From NCBI GenBank assembly GCA_037976565.1, contig CP137666.1, forward strand, positions 2,261,495-2,325,494: a stretch of DNA of 64,000 nucleotides. Direction: 5' to 3'. The notes under the pieces are model-generated. The model worked only from the letters and a program-made list of their open reading frames with translations. It was not told the DNA's origin and did no database searches. Below, in pieces: positions 12,079 to 25,800 of this stretch (positions are counted from its first letter, which is position 1; every line of letters begins with the position of its first letter). The DNA comes from Mesocentrotus franciscanus (lineage: Eukaryota > Echinodermata > Echinoidea > Camarodonta > Strongylocentrotidae). A program made the position numbers and the translations under genes.

Positions 12079-12382
12079 ACACATTACTGGATAGTGTTAA
12101 CGGACGTCCAATGGGAAGCAATTTTTTTAATCCGCTCGTCTTCGGTGTTCGATTCACCAGATTATTTATATCTGTTTTGTCTGTCACATGACCTGTACAA
12201 ATAAAAATCGGTCCCATTTCTTTTTGCCCGGTTCTTGTCCGTTATTTATAAGGTTGTGTAAGTATATTGACGGTGATTGCCCCTGTACTTGCTAATTTTT
12301 TGCAAAGTTTCTATCTGTTATACATCCGTTAACACTTAGCACTTAAAATAACCACTACCACTACTACTATCCAGTAATGTGT
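12079..12382. mobile_element. 304-bp MITE with 17-bp perfect terminal inverted repeats
   Basis: ACACATTACTGGATAGT (12079-12095) is the exact inverse of 12366-12382. A second inner pair, TGTTAACGGA / TCCGTTAACA, lies inside. It is non-coding. No obvious target duplication is seen. Confidence 0.8.
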
Positions 12383-12640
12383 AAGAGGGTAAAAGATATG
12401 CAATATGGAACTGTGAGTTCTGGATTTCAAATCAATGAACGAGTATATGTGATATATATCTTATTGTTCTCCTATATCTGCATGTAAAACTTGCACTGCA
12501 AACACTTGAGATATCGCAATAATACTATAGCCTGAATATTTTCTTCACTCCGTTGAATGAACTAACAAGAAAACGTCTTATACTACTACGTTTGTGCTCC
12601 TTATACATTGAGTATGTCAAATACTGATATTTTAAAGAAA

Positions 12641-12751
12641 GGGGCAGTTTCACGAAACTGTCATAAGTACAAATTAATCGACATCCATTGAAAAGCGTAT
12701 ATTGTCGCCATGTTGAACTTGTAATTATGACGGTTTTATGAAACTTAGCCC
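12641..12751. mobile_element. Small foldback MITE (GGGCAGTTTCACGAAACTGT family)
   Basis: The ends pair: GGGCAGTTTCACGAAACTGT at the left, with ATGACGGTTTTATGAAACTT...GCCC at the right. The inner words 'aagtacaa' and 'cgacatcc' also occur in the hairpin at 38923-38991, so the two are relatives. Confidence 0.6.
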
Positions 12752-14869
12752 AGACATCTTTCTTTTGTACTGGTTATGATCAAAATTGCACATCACAGAA
12801 TGATACAAGCAGAATTAAATATTTTATTTGACAATCAAAATGGCATCCCTCACTGCTGTTAACACAAATGTTTACCATGAATTTTCCTATCAAGATTTAA
12901 ATCTACATGTACAATGGAATAATGTCTAGCTCATATCTGATACGCTTTAAGATGATAAAATCCTGTCATGGGTTAAGAGAATTTATGGACAAAAGATATA
13001 TACAGGTAAAATTAAGATGTAGATGGGGGCAGGGTTGAATATCATACCAAAGAAATTTGAAATGAAGAGAAAGAATGCGAAAGAATTGACTGCAAATCAA
13101 TTTGGTCTTTAAACCTCATGATACATGTATCTCAGTTCAAACCCCCTGCCTTACAAACTGAAAATGTTATTTAAAAAAATTACAGATGTGAAGGGCCATG
13201 GAAATGTAAAGGTACCAATAAAAAAATTGGGTTGCCAATTATAACACAGATTGAAATCACTCCTTTTTGAGCTAATTATCACCGTGAATCTGATCTGTGC
13301 ATGGACATGGCCACTGTATTTCATTCTCATTGTCTGAGGTAAAGGATAAATTCCACAACTAGTTACAAACTTCTCATTTTCATATGCCAATTTTGTGTTT
13401 TTAAAACTTTCATTCTACAAGGCATAAATCATTTGCATTTTTTTTAAATGACAGGTGAACATGCATGAATTAAAACTTTGCTTTGAAGTTGCTTTCACAG
13501 TTTAAAGCTAAGAAAACAAGGTTTCATATCTTAATTATTAGTAGTAATTTCACTGGCAACTAGTACAAGATTTAAAGCTATAGAGTGAACATCATAATGA
13601 AATTTAAAAACATACACACACATACACACAGACACACACAACAACTTATTCCAGTAAAAAGCACCATTCAATTTCATTTAAATATATATCCGCAAAATAC
13701 AAAAATAAAAGAGTTTTAAAATTTATCTAAACAAGAAAACTTGAAAATATATAACAGATCCCAATACCATTATTCACCACACACATCAAATTCATTTTTT
13801 TTTTTGGTCACTTTCACAAATTCTCCACAATATCTTTTTTTCTACATTTCAAAAGCACATCTTCTAAAAAGACTTTATCACAATGCATGATCAAGAACTC
13901 ACTGATTGGAGCTCATTTTAGCTCAGATACTAAGAACAACAAGTATATGTATATATATATATATCCTATGCCGATAGCCAGAAGAGCATTATATCCATGT
14001 TAAAGTATGTGAGTTAATGACCTTCTAGCTCTCAACAGAGGGTGCACACATAGGTAAGCAACCAGGATAGTGAGTGACAGCTCTTCGTCTCATCATCAAA
14101 CTCTATTCTACCGTATTTAATTGTCGAGCAAGAGCACCTTTCTAAAAAGTGATCCACAAGAAACGCTCGAATGGATGCCAAGTTTTGCCCTACTGCTCCA
14201 CTGTACACAAAAAATGTACTGTACAACCAGATCATCCAGATGAAATTCCTCCATTATCTTCATATTGGCATCATGGCACTCCTATCACGTGCCATCTAAA
14301 TCTCAAAATACTAATATTTTGATTTTGTGAATGAAACCTTATTGTGTATAATCATGTGAAAATGTGTAAATTTCTAATGAATCCTACAATCAAATATCCG
14401 TTTGCCTATCATGTACATCATACTTGTATTTAAATCAGTGTGTTTTGAAGTAGTTTTTCCTTTTCAAAGGTTCTTCAAAACTGAGAAACAATGATCCATG
14501 AAAAAAAAGTTAACTGAATACTGGAAGAGTCATAAAATATATTGCACAGCTAAGAAACAAATAAATCCTCATGGTTTCCACTGACCACCATTTGATCAAA
14601 AGGATTTTGTTAAGAAGGAAAGCTGGCACAGGGAAGAGAGATTCTAAGAGTATCACTCTGAATCATTAATAAATACTGAAAAATTATTGCTTCAAATTCT
14701 TCAAAGAATGATCAACTAAATCTCCAATGAATCACAAAATTTAAGGACAAACAAAACTATCTAATTTCTTCCCTTGCCAGTCCCTCCTCATTAATGAGAT
14801 AATTTAAAGATCATACATAACTGTTTAGATCAGACAAAACAAAGTGTATCATTGGATTTCATTCAAATT
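12752..14869. other. Intergenic, no gene recognised
   Basis: This is the convergent intergenic space between EPG5 and KLHL18. It is A+T-rich, with a CA-rich microsatellite near 13610-13640 and a (TA)n tract near 13950-13965. No exon with supportable splice sites or protein similarity was seen. Confidence 0.45.
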
Positions 14870-15540
14870 GGTCTGATCTAATGCCCCCATCCCACTAAAT
14901 AGACTGATATCACACTGACATCAGATCAAACATACAATTACATTTACATACATTGGTCTGATTTAATGCCCCCATCCCACTAAAGAGACTGATATCACAC
15001 TGACATCAGATCAAACATACAATTACATTTACATACATTGGTCTGATCTAATGCCCCCATCCCACTAAAGAGACTGATATCACACCGACATCAGATCAAA
15101 CATACAATTACATTTACATACATTGGTCTGATCTAATGCCCCCATCCCACTACAGAGACTGATATCACACCGACATCAGATCAAACATACAATTACATTT
15201 ACATACATTGGTCTGATCTAATGCCCCCATCCCACTAAAGAGACTGATATCACACCGACATCAGATCAAACATACAATTACATTTACATACATTGGTCTG
15301 ATCTAATGCCCCCATCCCACTACAGAGACTGATATCACACCAACATCAGATCAAACATACAATTACATTTACATACATTGGTCTGATCTAATGCCCCCAT
15401 CCCACTAAAGAGACTGATATCACAACATCAGATCAAACATACAATTACATTTACATACATTGGTCTGATCTAATGCCCCATCCCACTAAATAGACTGATA
15501 TCACACCGACATCAGATCAAACATACAATTACATTTACCG
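14870..15540. repeat. 85-bp satellite, about eight copies
   Basis: 'ggtctgat' recurs at 14870, 14955, 15040, 15125, 15210, 15295 and 15380, exactly 85 bp apart, then at 15462 after a small deletion. Copies differ by few substitutions. Each unit holds TCTGAT and ATCAGA about 55 bases apart, so it can fold. It is located downstream of KLHL18. Confidence 0.95.
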
Positions 15541-16432
15541 TACATCAACCCAAATGGCTAAATATCTGTCTGTTTGGAGTTGGTTTGGCACGCCGGCGTG
15601 ACTACAGAATGAATGTATGCAAATGGAATTTTTAAAGTATATATTTTAAAGTTGGTCTTGTATAGCAACTTTGAATGCAATGAAAGGGCCATATAGTCAT
15701 AATGAACTTCAAATTTGTGGTTTATCTTGTTCTGTAACAGATAGTAGTAGATTTAGATGGCCACATTCCATTCAGGCTTTGATAACAGTACAATGACAAT
15801 GTTTATAAATATAAATCAGGGCCCTGTCTTACAAAGAGATATGATTGATCTAGACTGGTTACAAGTCCTCTTATCAATTACAAACATACTAACTCTCTAT
15901 TACAGAGTTGATGAAATAGATATCAAGTAGAGACAAATTTGAATCAATCAGCAATATTTTTTCAGATGGGACCGAAAGGTCTTAAACAGAATGGTACATG
16001 TACTCTATCCTAAGGGTGAGTTCGGATAGGTCCTAAGTTAAAATTCAAAATGGAATGATTTTAACCAAATGATGCAAGTGCATAATTATGCAAATATCCT
16101 GACCTACATGTACTGTATTCAAACATGTACACTATGGCCCAAATTCTTGAAGGAGATTTCACACCAAGGTCAAACCCATGGTTTTAAACCACAGTATAAA
16201 CCTTCACTGTGGACTGACATAAACATCTATCAGTGTTTATTGCACCTTCATTGGACATAGGGTCACAAATACAAGACGTTTAAGAATAAACCTCTTTTGT
16301 GAATCCTGAACTATATGGGTGACCAATGTCTGTATCCACTCACAGAGTTGGTACACTTAACATACCTTCCAATAAAGAGTTCTCTGTGGAAGCCAGACGG
16401 AAATGACAATGATCTTGATATTGGTGGCGCAA
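15541..16432. other. KLHL18 3' UTR / flank (minus strand)
   Basis: This region lies immediately after the KLHL18 stop. On the minus strand AATAAA is present at 16241-16236, about 190 bases past the stop, and is a plausible poly(A) signal. No coding exon is seen. Confidence 0.4.
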
Positions 16433-16814
16433 TCAGACAGAGAGAGGTATAACTCCAACACCCACCCCTCCCTCATGGGACTGCATTGGTGAAACAAAAG
16501 TCCATTCATCTTCTTGTGGATTATACATCTCTACCGTGTTCAGATTCGTGAGTCCATCATAACCTCCGACGGCATACAGTCGCCCTCTATTTAACGAGAG
16601 CTACACGACTCCTTCTAGAGTTCATAGGTGCTGCGTAGGTCCATGTGTTGGCCACTGGATCGTAGACTTCTACGGTGTTGAGAAACTTGGAGCCGTCGTA
16701 ACCTCCACAGATGTAGAGTTTACCATTGAAAGATGTGACACCAAGACGGCATCGTTTACTTTGCATAGGTTGAACCACTGTCCAGCGACCAGTGAATCGA
16801 TTGAAGCATTCCAC
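16433..16814 (-). CDS. KLHL18: KLHL18 exon 10, kelch blades 4 (end) to 6, with frame disruption
   Basis: Acceptor 'attttgtag' before 16814; stop TGA at 16435-16433. The first frame reads '[11 protein letters not shown]' and '[16 protein letters not shown]' to 'RRSRVALVK', then hits TAG at 16589-16587. Shifting frame there restores '[20 protein letters not shown]' and '[13 protein letters not shown]', the usual KLHL18 end. Restoring normal blade spacing needs two more bases, while the minimal change is one base fewer. Confidence 0.88.
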
Positions 16815-19800
16815 CTACAAAATGATGTCAATCACATAGACAAAGTTTACAATTAATCATCACTACACACAAGAATTTCTGTTAATTCATGTTAAAATTA
16901 ATTCATCAATAAAGAATTATATAGAATTATACTGGGATTGAAAGTACATGTATGAGCAACCATCACTAGCCAATTTGTTAATCACTTCTCCAAATACAGT
17001 GTCAGGTACCACTGAAAGCATAGCTTGACAGCTCAATGGAATCTAACATTTCTAACTCTACACTTTACAATCACATGAAATAATATATTTGTTCAAGATG
17101 ACATGCAACGGATCACATATTTTTATCGACTTAATTGAGGTAACTTACCGTGCTAAATATTTGAAGACCATCATGCCCACCTGCAGCAAAGATCTCTCCA
17201 CTGAGTACAGCTACACCTGCAGCACTCCTAGACTTAGTCATGTCAGCAACAACATACCATCTGTACACAGATATAATACATCAAAGGGAAAAACTTATTG
17301 ATTTCACAGTCTAACACATTTATCCTTCAAGAGTTAATAAAGGAGAATATATATATATATTTTGTTGTTGTTGTTGTTGTAATAACATAAATGGTTTCCA
17401 ACAAACTTTCATCTATTTCACATCATAAGAGTTATCATTACCACGTTAAGTAGTAACTGTTATAGTTATCATCATCTCTTGGTGAGAGATAGGAGAGGAA
17501 AACTTAAATCATGGATATCATGAAGCATTCTTTACCTACAGGCTACTCCATTCCTCATTCATATAGTATATTAAATGTAATCATGATTTTGTACTGTGAG
17601 TGACTACTAGTATATGCTAACGGCCTAAACACTTTCCTACACACCAACATATTATAACAAGGTGAATGTACTCACTTGTTAGTTTCTGGATCATAACATT
17701 CCACAGAGCTAAGAGAAGATATCCCATCATAACCTCCACAGGCATAGACACGCCCATCTAATGAAGCTACTCCAAGGGCACTAAAAAATTTAACAAAATA
17801 CATAAAACGGTCATAAAGATATACATTTTTAATTAATCTCTTGATACTTCTCTACCTGTTGATTGGTCCCTGAGAGCATAATTTGACATATGTGTAAAAA
17901 TTGATGAGAAGTTCAAATTTTTAGTAGTGGAAAATAACAAGAAGTTAATCCATATAAGCTGATATTTCTTCTCTCATTTTCTAACAGGATCTTCTGTCTA
18001 CAAAGCATGATGCTCTTTTCCTTTTTCTTTTTAATTCCAAACTAATGAGTCTTCCATATCTCTCTTCATATCACACAAGAAGAATTACACCTACTACACT
18101 CAATGACATGTCAAGCTTTCAAGGAAAGGATTAAAAGTACAATGAAATGCTTTACATCATAATGATGCAAATACTTTATTTTCACTCATGCTCATGATGA
18201 ATAAAAACAAAAGAAAAAGGTCTCCATCATTTATTGGAAAAGAAATAAGTCAAAGGCACTTTTCCAATCCTTCTTCCTATTTACCCAATTTTACAGTACT
18301 AAAATATATACCAAATACAATCAAACCTGTATATAAAGACCATCCTAGGAAGACCAGAAAAGTGTTCTTTACATACAGGTTCCTTCAGTACATGTTTCAT
18401 GGAGAAACACTTATTAAGGGAAACAAAAAGGTGGTCTGTCTTTCTATACAGGTTTGAGTGTACATGTATATCTACCTTCTCCTATGATTCATTGGTGCTA
18501 CATCCCACCATTCATAGCTACTAGGATCAAAGACTTCTACTGTATTCAGTCTAGACTGGCCATCGTAGCCTCCTACGGCATACAGACGTCCAGATAATAC
18601 TGTTACACCAACCCTGCTACGTCTGGTCGTCATTGGCTTGGTTATACTCCACTTTTCAGTGACAGGTTCGAGACCTCTACTGCATTCAACGATTCACCTA
18701 TGAGCATATAACAGACATTTGATCTCTGAAACTGCTTGATAATGATAATAATATAGTAGCTACATTTATGTTGCACAAATATTCATCCCAGGGGATGCTC
18801 AAGGCACCTACAAAGTACTAGTATTATCCTGGCCTTAGCCCAGCTGCCATAAGGCTTAAAGGTGCTAAAAGCATCAAGGAATAAATACCTAACAGGTACC
18901 CATTTACTACACATGGGTGGAGATTGGCAACTGTAGACTAATCATCTTGTCCAAGGACATTAGTGCAGCGGCATGACTCGAACTTTGTGATCCACAGTCT
19001 GGTGACCGATCCACTAGTCCACAACCCCCTTGATTACTGAATGATTACTGAATTCTCTCATTCCCATAGGCTTAATGCAGAAGACATCAGAATACAGCAA
19101 GTAGCATTTACAATAAACTACAAAAGGGTAAGAGGAAAATGATCTATGAAACAAATATCACACCCAGACAAATTTATAACATAACAAATTTATTTTAACT
19201 GTAAGGAAAATTAATTACACAGTAATTTTTAAAAAGTCAATGGATACAGAAGAAAACTTTTTAGCTGTTCCTTTGCCAAGTACAAATATATCTTCATAAA
19301 ACTGAATAAACCTATATCCCTTTTAAAGAGAGGCTACAGTCAAACAAGACATGTAACCAAAAGACTGATTTCTGTCTAGGCAAAATCCATTGTACTTGAA
19401 ACTGTGAAGAATCACTTGGCCTGAAAAAGTCCACAGGAGTGGATAAAAGCTTGCTGTCTATATAAATGTTCATTGTACTTGGTAGGAAATTGAACTGACC
19501 TGAGCGTGTTAATCCTCCTACTGCATAGATGAGACCTGATATATCATTGCAGCATCTTGGTTTGGTGCGTTTACTTTGCAGCATAGAACGTCTTTCAGGC
19601 ATTAGATGGTAGTCTTTAGCTTCATCAACTAGGTCCCTACATATGAACAAGCACACATTTATCATCTAGTTGGAGCCAGAAGGACATTAACTTACACAGA
19701 GTTAACTACCTTCTGAACCTGAACAGGCGATACGTATATGTATATTCTTGGAGAGTTTATGAAGTATGATTGGTCTCAGCCATTGGGGTGGTATCTTAGA

Positions 19801-22800
19801 AATGATTACATCTTTTTTTAAAGGACAAATAAAATCTTGAATAACAAATCTAAATTTTAAGGTGCTTGCACAGAGGTAGCTGCATGCATGGAAGACATGT
19901 GCGCAAACACCAATGAAAGGTTTTAAACCAAAAATTTGCTACGACAATTAAAATTAAAGATCAATGATTGAATATGGCTTCCCATTTCATGTACCTTTAG
20001 AAACGTTTCCTTGTTTTCAATTTCACTTCACCAGTGCGAATTGATTTTTATGAAAACCAGCTAGATTAACTTCATATTTCATTTTCAAAGGGTTATGTTC
20101 CATTCCAAAAAGTTCACATATTTCAACAACTTTGTAATAATTTCCTATTCTCTATTATCTAGCAATTTTGTACTATTTTTTTTTAGATCTGTACTTGAAT
20201 TCAACCCATTATACATTCCTACTCCCACACAAATTCAAAGTGCAAATATTGGAGATGAATCACTATATGAGGGAAAACCAGTCATTGGCTTGAAGCTTTC
20301 CTCATGGATAAACAAGATCCTCATGAAAACAAGGAAGCATTTTCACAGGAAGGTGTATCACACTATAAAGGTAAAACATCACATTAAGCATTATCCTTCT
20401 TTTCCATTAAATGGGTCAATTTTTCCTGCTTGAGATTTCAAATAAATTCTTTGTTTTTATTCTACCGGTATTATAAACTTGTAAATCATGCCTCTCACCC
20501 AACAAAGGGATAAATTACATCTACAGGTAATTGTGTAAGTTACGTTACAATACAATTATTTCTCTTTGAGGGATTGTTCACAAATGCCACGGTAAACCTC
20601 CTACTGCACTTCACATTTTTGCATCTTATAACACACAGATAAGTGAGAAAACATAGAGCCTTTGGTGCACACAGCTCAATTTTATTTCCCCCTGGCCATC
20701 ATGTAGTACACACATACACACACAAATTTTTTAATTTTTTTTTAATAAATAGGCCTCTTTAGTGGCCAAATTAGTGGAGCAAAAAAAAAAAATACATCAA
20801 AATTTGGCTTCATGAACTTCATGTGTACATGTAAATCCTAATTCAGATGTATCATTAAATGTCCATAATATGAAAATACCTTTATGAAGTTTTTTATGAG
20901 TGCTACCAACCTGCATTTATGGCAAGCTTTGACCCTCTCTTCCGTTGATATATGATCTGTTAGAACCTGAGGTCTAATCAGAGGTAGCCTCACTAGACCA
21001 AAGAGTTCTGGCATATGTTCCTGTCTTGCTTGCTCATCATGTTTGACCCATCCTATAAAAGCATCAAACACCTGTACACACAAGTCAAATGGAAAGTGGA
21101 CCAAGTGTATCAATTATTCTCACATTACAAATAATACATAAGACTGGCTGGACAATGAAATTATCTTTTGGATTGTAAACTACCATGAGTCATTGGGTTT
21201 TGTCAATACAATTTGTAATACATCTGTGACTACTGATGGAATATAATATCCTTAAAGTGTTCATTCTGAGCTAAGCCTTCACCAACTCAACAACAACAAC
21301 ATGAAAAAAGAGCTATAGCGCAGCACAATTTATTAATGTAACTAGAAATATCGCAATCTGTATTGCTGCGCAATGCAAATGAATCCCCCGGCACTGGCAA
21401 CGATTTTTGTGTCATCCTTATGTTCGAAGGAGGGACAAAGATCCCCTTCCCCTCCCTGAAACAAAATGATGATGTAGAGATCGCCACTAGTGGCTCGGAC
21501 TATTGTCAAGACTAGGAGCAACAATATGTGTGTAGATTAGAGTATACAGGTGTATGCATCTCTATAGAAAATTTGAAAGAAATCTGGCAGCATCGCCCAA
21601 AAGTGTAGATGTGTAGATTGTACCAAGATATATCTCCATACAAAATTTGAAAGAAATCCGTCATGCATGAAATATGACCTGCACACTAGACACCCACCAA
21701 AATATGACCTTTGACCCTATAACAGACGAACACTAAAGATGTGTAGATTTGATCACGATACACCTCCATACAAAATTTTAAAGAAATCCGTCAAGAAATG
21801 TGGCAGTAAGAGCGCACAAAAGGGACAATTGACCTTTGACCCTATAAAGGATGGAACAATGAGGGCAGCATCACCAAAAAATAAAGATGTGTAGATTGTA
21901 CCAACATACATCTCTATACAGATTTTGAAAGAAATCCATCAAGAAATGTGGTCTGCAGAGTGCACTCACGCCATCCTGCAAAATATGACCTTTGACCATA
22001 TAAAACATGGGACACAGGTGGCAGCAGCACCAAAAACTATAGGTGCGTAGATTTTACCAACATACACTTCCATCCACAATTTGAAAGAAATCTGTCATGA
22101 AATGTTGCAGTTAGACCGCACACTACAGTGCACACAAGACATCTATCAAAATATGATCTTTGACCCTATAAAAGATGGAACACTGGAGGCAGCATCACCA
22201 AAATCTATAGGCTTGTAGATTATACCAAGATACACCTCCATACAAAATTTGAAAGAAATTAGTCAAGAAATGTGGCAGTTAGAGTGCACACAAGAATATG
22301 ACGCGGCGGCGGCAGCGTAACGCTACTGAATCCACAGTATCCTCCGGCATACTGCTCGGGGGATACAATTATCTGTCAAACGATAAGCTAATGGAAAGGA
22401 AGAGCAATTGTTTTTTAACAACTGTTGTAATATGTCCAAATTAGAAATCAAGTACATGATCTATGAAAGTCCAGTTTTTGCATTTTGGTTTGATTGTGCC
22501 TGCAAACTGTCTCATAAACAGGGGCGGGGGGAAGGGGATTGACAGCACCCGCCCCCCATACCACCATCAAATTAGGAGAGATTTGGCTTTGTGAGAGCTG
22601 TAGATGGCTGGCCGGATTCTTGTGGAACAATGATTTACAACAAGGATCTTGATGAACTTTGCCCTGCTAAGCATTATTTCCTTTAAAGGTACTATGTCCC
22701 ATTTGCAGCCAACATCAAATTCTCTAGAACTTTGCAGGAATTATGAATATGTCACGTATGTCCTATCTGTGAAATTTAAACGTTAGCAGTGTCCTAGTAT

Positions 22801-25800
22801 TCAAATTATGCAAGGAAACCTGTTTACTTTCTAGACATCACTGTCAGACACTATTGAGTGACTGATTGACTTTTTTTTCTTTGGTAATAACGTACATAAA
22901 ATGAGCTGTAAAGGGTACATGAACATTTATCTACATCAATAACCCACTTCTTGTAATGGCCAAAATTAAACTTATTGAATCTTTGCGCAGCACAAAACGT
23001 ACGACCATTCAGTACAAGGGTCTAAAAATCAGGCTATTTACTAAAATGATTGCAATCACTAAAGTCGATTCGACAACTAACAGTCGTTAGTTTCCCACAA
23101 AAAACATTTGCAAGCCCTTTCGTTTTGAGGGAAGTTCTAAATTAGTATTATCTTTCGAATGCCGGTGGAATTTAACCTTTTCATTTTTTGGGCCTGCAAA
23201 TGGGACATAGTACCATTATTAAACAGAAGTATGAGCTGTTTCATCCTACCTGTTCCTCCCCTGTGACATTGAGTTCATCCATCTCTAGGATCTCGATGAA
23301 CTCTGCCTTGCTAAGCATCATAAACTCGTCTGAGGATGAAACGTCTACAAACTGCTTATGAAGGAAGCTAGTGGAAGCTTGGAACAAATCCCCACACACC
23401 ATGGTGTCTGCAAAGCGACGTATACCAAGGCAGTTTGAAGGGTCCAAGCTGAAACACAGGATCAAAGAAGAATCAAGTGATTGTATGAGTAGAGTTGAGA
23501 CACTTTGAGAAATACATTTAGAATGTACCTGGACACCTTACCTTAAGTGGCAGAAGTATTCTTCTGAAATAAGGATTAGTATTTTGAATACCATTTTATC
23601 TTTTTAGTTTGGGAGGGATATATTCAAATTCAATACAAATCTAAAATATGACGGGTCATTGGATAATGACCACACACAGGTGGCTGTTTACATGAAAAAC
23701 ATGTATAGCATCTGAGCAAACACAAATGAACAGGTGAAACTAGACTGAAAACCCTTCTATTAAATAACTTTTTAGAATACTACCCTAATATATTCAAGGC
23801 CAAGACCAAGACCAAGATACATGTTTGTCCCATACGTTACCAAGTATTATTGATTTGTATTAGGAATTTGTTATTAAACATAAATTGACATTAAAAATAT
23901 AACTTTATTTGACATTTTGTCTTACTCAAGCTTTAATAGGGCTATCAGCTTGATACAGTTATCAGATGTATGCTGAAATATTAGATGCAGTAAGTAACAT
24001 ATGGGACAAAATAGCTTGGACTGGCCCTTAAATGGGTGCGTGACATGTCCACAAAAATGTTAAACACTAGGAAATGCTAACAGTACTTTGGACTAATGCA
24101 GATCTATACAACTAGTTTCCCTGACCTGGATTTATAAACAATCCAATGATTATATTGACATGTCTTATCTTGATTATAAATATTAGTTGCTGTCTCATGC
24201 TGTCTCCAGAAGGGTGTTAACTCTAAGGCCCTTCTGGCTCTTAGTACACCATTTATTACTAGGCATATTTTGGGGTCATGGGTCAACAGATATGATGAAC
24301 ATATCATACTAAAATTAGAGAAAATAAACTGGAGGTATTTCATACATATTTAACTTAATATGGAGAAATGCACTACTGAGTGACATTCTACAGATCTCTA
24401 AAATGAAGGGATATATTCTAGTGGAGTAGCTAAATATCAGTAAAACATATTAATCAGTATAAATAAGACAGGGTGAAAAGGAACAAGACGTAACAAATAT
24501 TTTAACCCTTTTTTTTCAAGAATGAATCAGAATCAGACCCTTCCAATCATTGTGAATAAAGACAACTTTATAAACATGGTATGCATCATTCCCATTTAAA
24601 CTAGAAAAGTCAACGCAAAGCGTAGCATCCTCGCAAGGTACAATTGGCCTATATATGTCAGAACAAGTTACCTCCATTAGACTATACTATTATATTACTA
24701 GGCAAGGAAGTTAACCACATTTTCACATATATAATTAGGTGTTTTTGCATATTTAATGAGCTATGATCTTTCACCTTTGACCTACATACTCGAAATCGAA
24801 CTTAGGCTGTCTTTTGATACTATGTACCTTCATATCAAATTGCATTAAAATCCGTCAAACATTATTAAAGTTATCGAATGGAAACCAGATTCGCATATTT
24901 AATGAGCTATGACCTTTGACCTACATACTCCGAAATCAAACTTAGGCTGTGTTTTGATTCCATGTACCTTCATATAAAATTTTATTAAAATCCGTCAAAT
25001 ATTAATAAAGTTATCGATCGGAAACCAGATTCTCATATTTAATGAGCTATGACCTTTGACCTACATACTCGGAAATTGAACTTAGGCTGTGTTTTGATAC
25101 CATGTACCTTCATATAAAATTTCATTAAAATCCGTCAAACATTATTAAAGTTATTGAACGGAAACCAGATTCGCATATTTAATGAGCTATGTCCTTTGAC
25201 CTTTGACCTACATACTCCGAAATCGAACTTAGCCTGTATTTTAATACCATGTACCTTCATATCAAACTTCATTAAAATCCGTCAAACATTACTGAAGTTA
25301 TTGATCGGAAACCAAATTTGTTACGGACGGACGGACGCACACACGGAAGGAAGGAAGGACGGACAGCGGCATTTCTATATCCCCTCCGACTTCGTCTGCG
25401 AGGGGATAATAATTGTTCAACTTTTTTTTCCTATTCACCTTGGTATCCCTATTTATCTTCTCTCACAATATAATGAATACGAAATTAGTTGATCACATAC
25501 CGATCTTTGAGGAAGCTGCAGCATGCCTCTTTGATGACTTGGAGTTGAAGGAAGTTAGCACAGGCAAGAATAGAGAGGACATTCTGGGTATTAATGATGA
25601 CACGACCGCTATAGGAAAAGTTGACTAGGACTTCCAAGGCACTGTACAATTAAAGAAAATGAGACAAAAACACAAGTACAATAACACATAATTTTACAAT
25701 AAACTCCTTTATGAAGAGACTCATTATGAAATTATGATTCAAGGGAAAGGAAGTCCCTTTAGATGTACAAAAAGAGGATCTTGTAAAACATTTAAAGTAA

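Noticed and set aside
14870..15540. CRISPR-like regular repeats
   Set aside because: Units are contiguous 85-bp satellite copies with no unique spacers, in an animal genome.
21287..22330. Minus-strand short ORFs in element III
   Set aside because: They fall within internal units of a non-autonomous Helitron-like repeat; no Rep or helicase motif.
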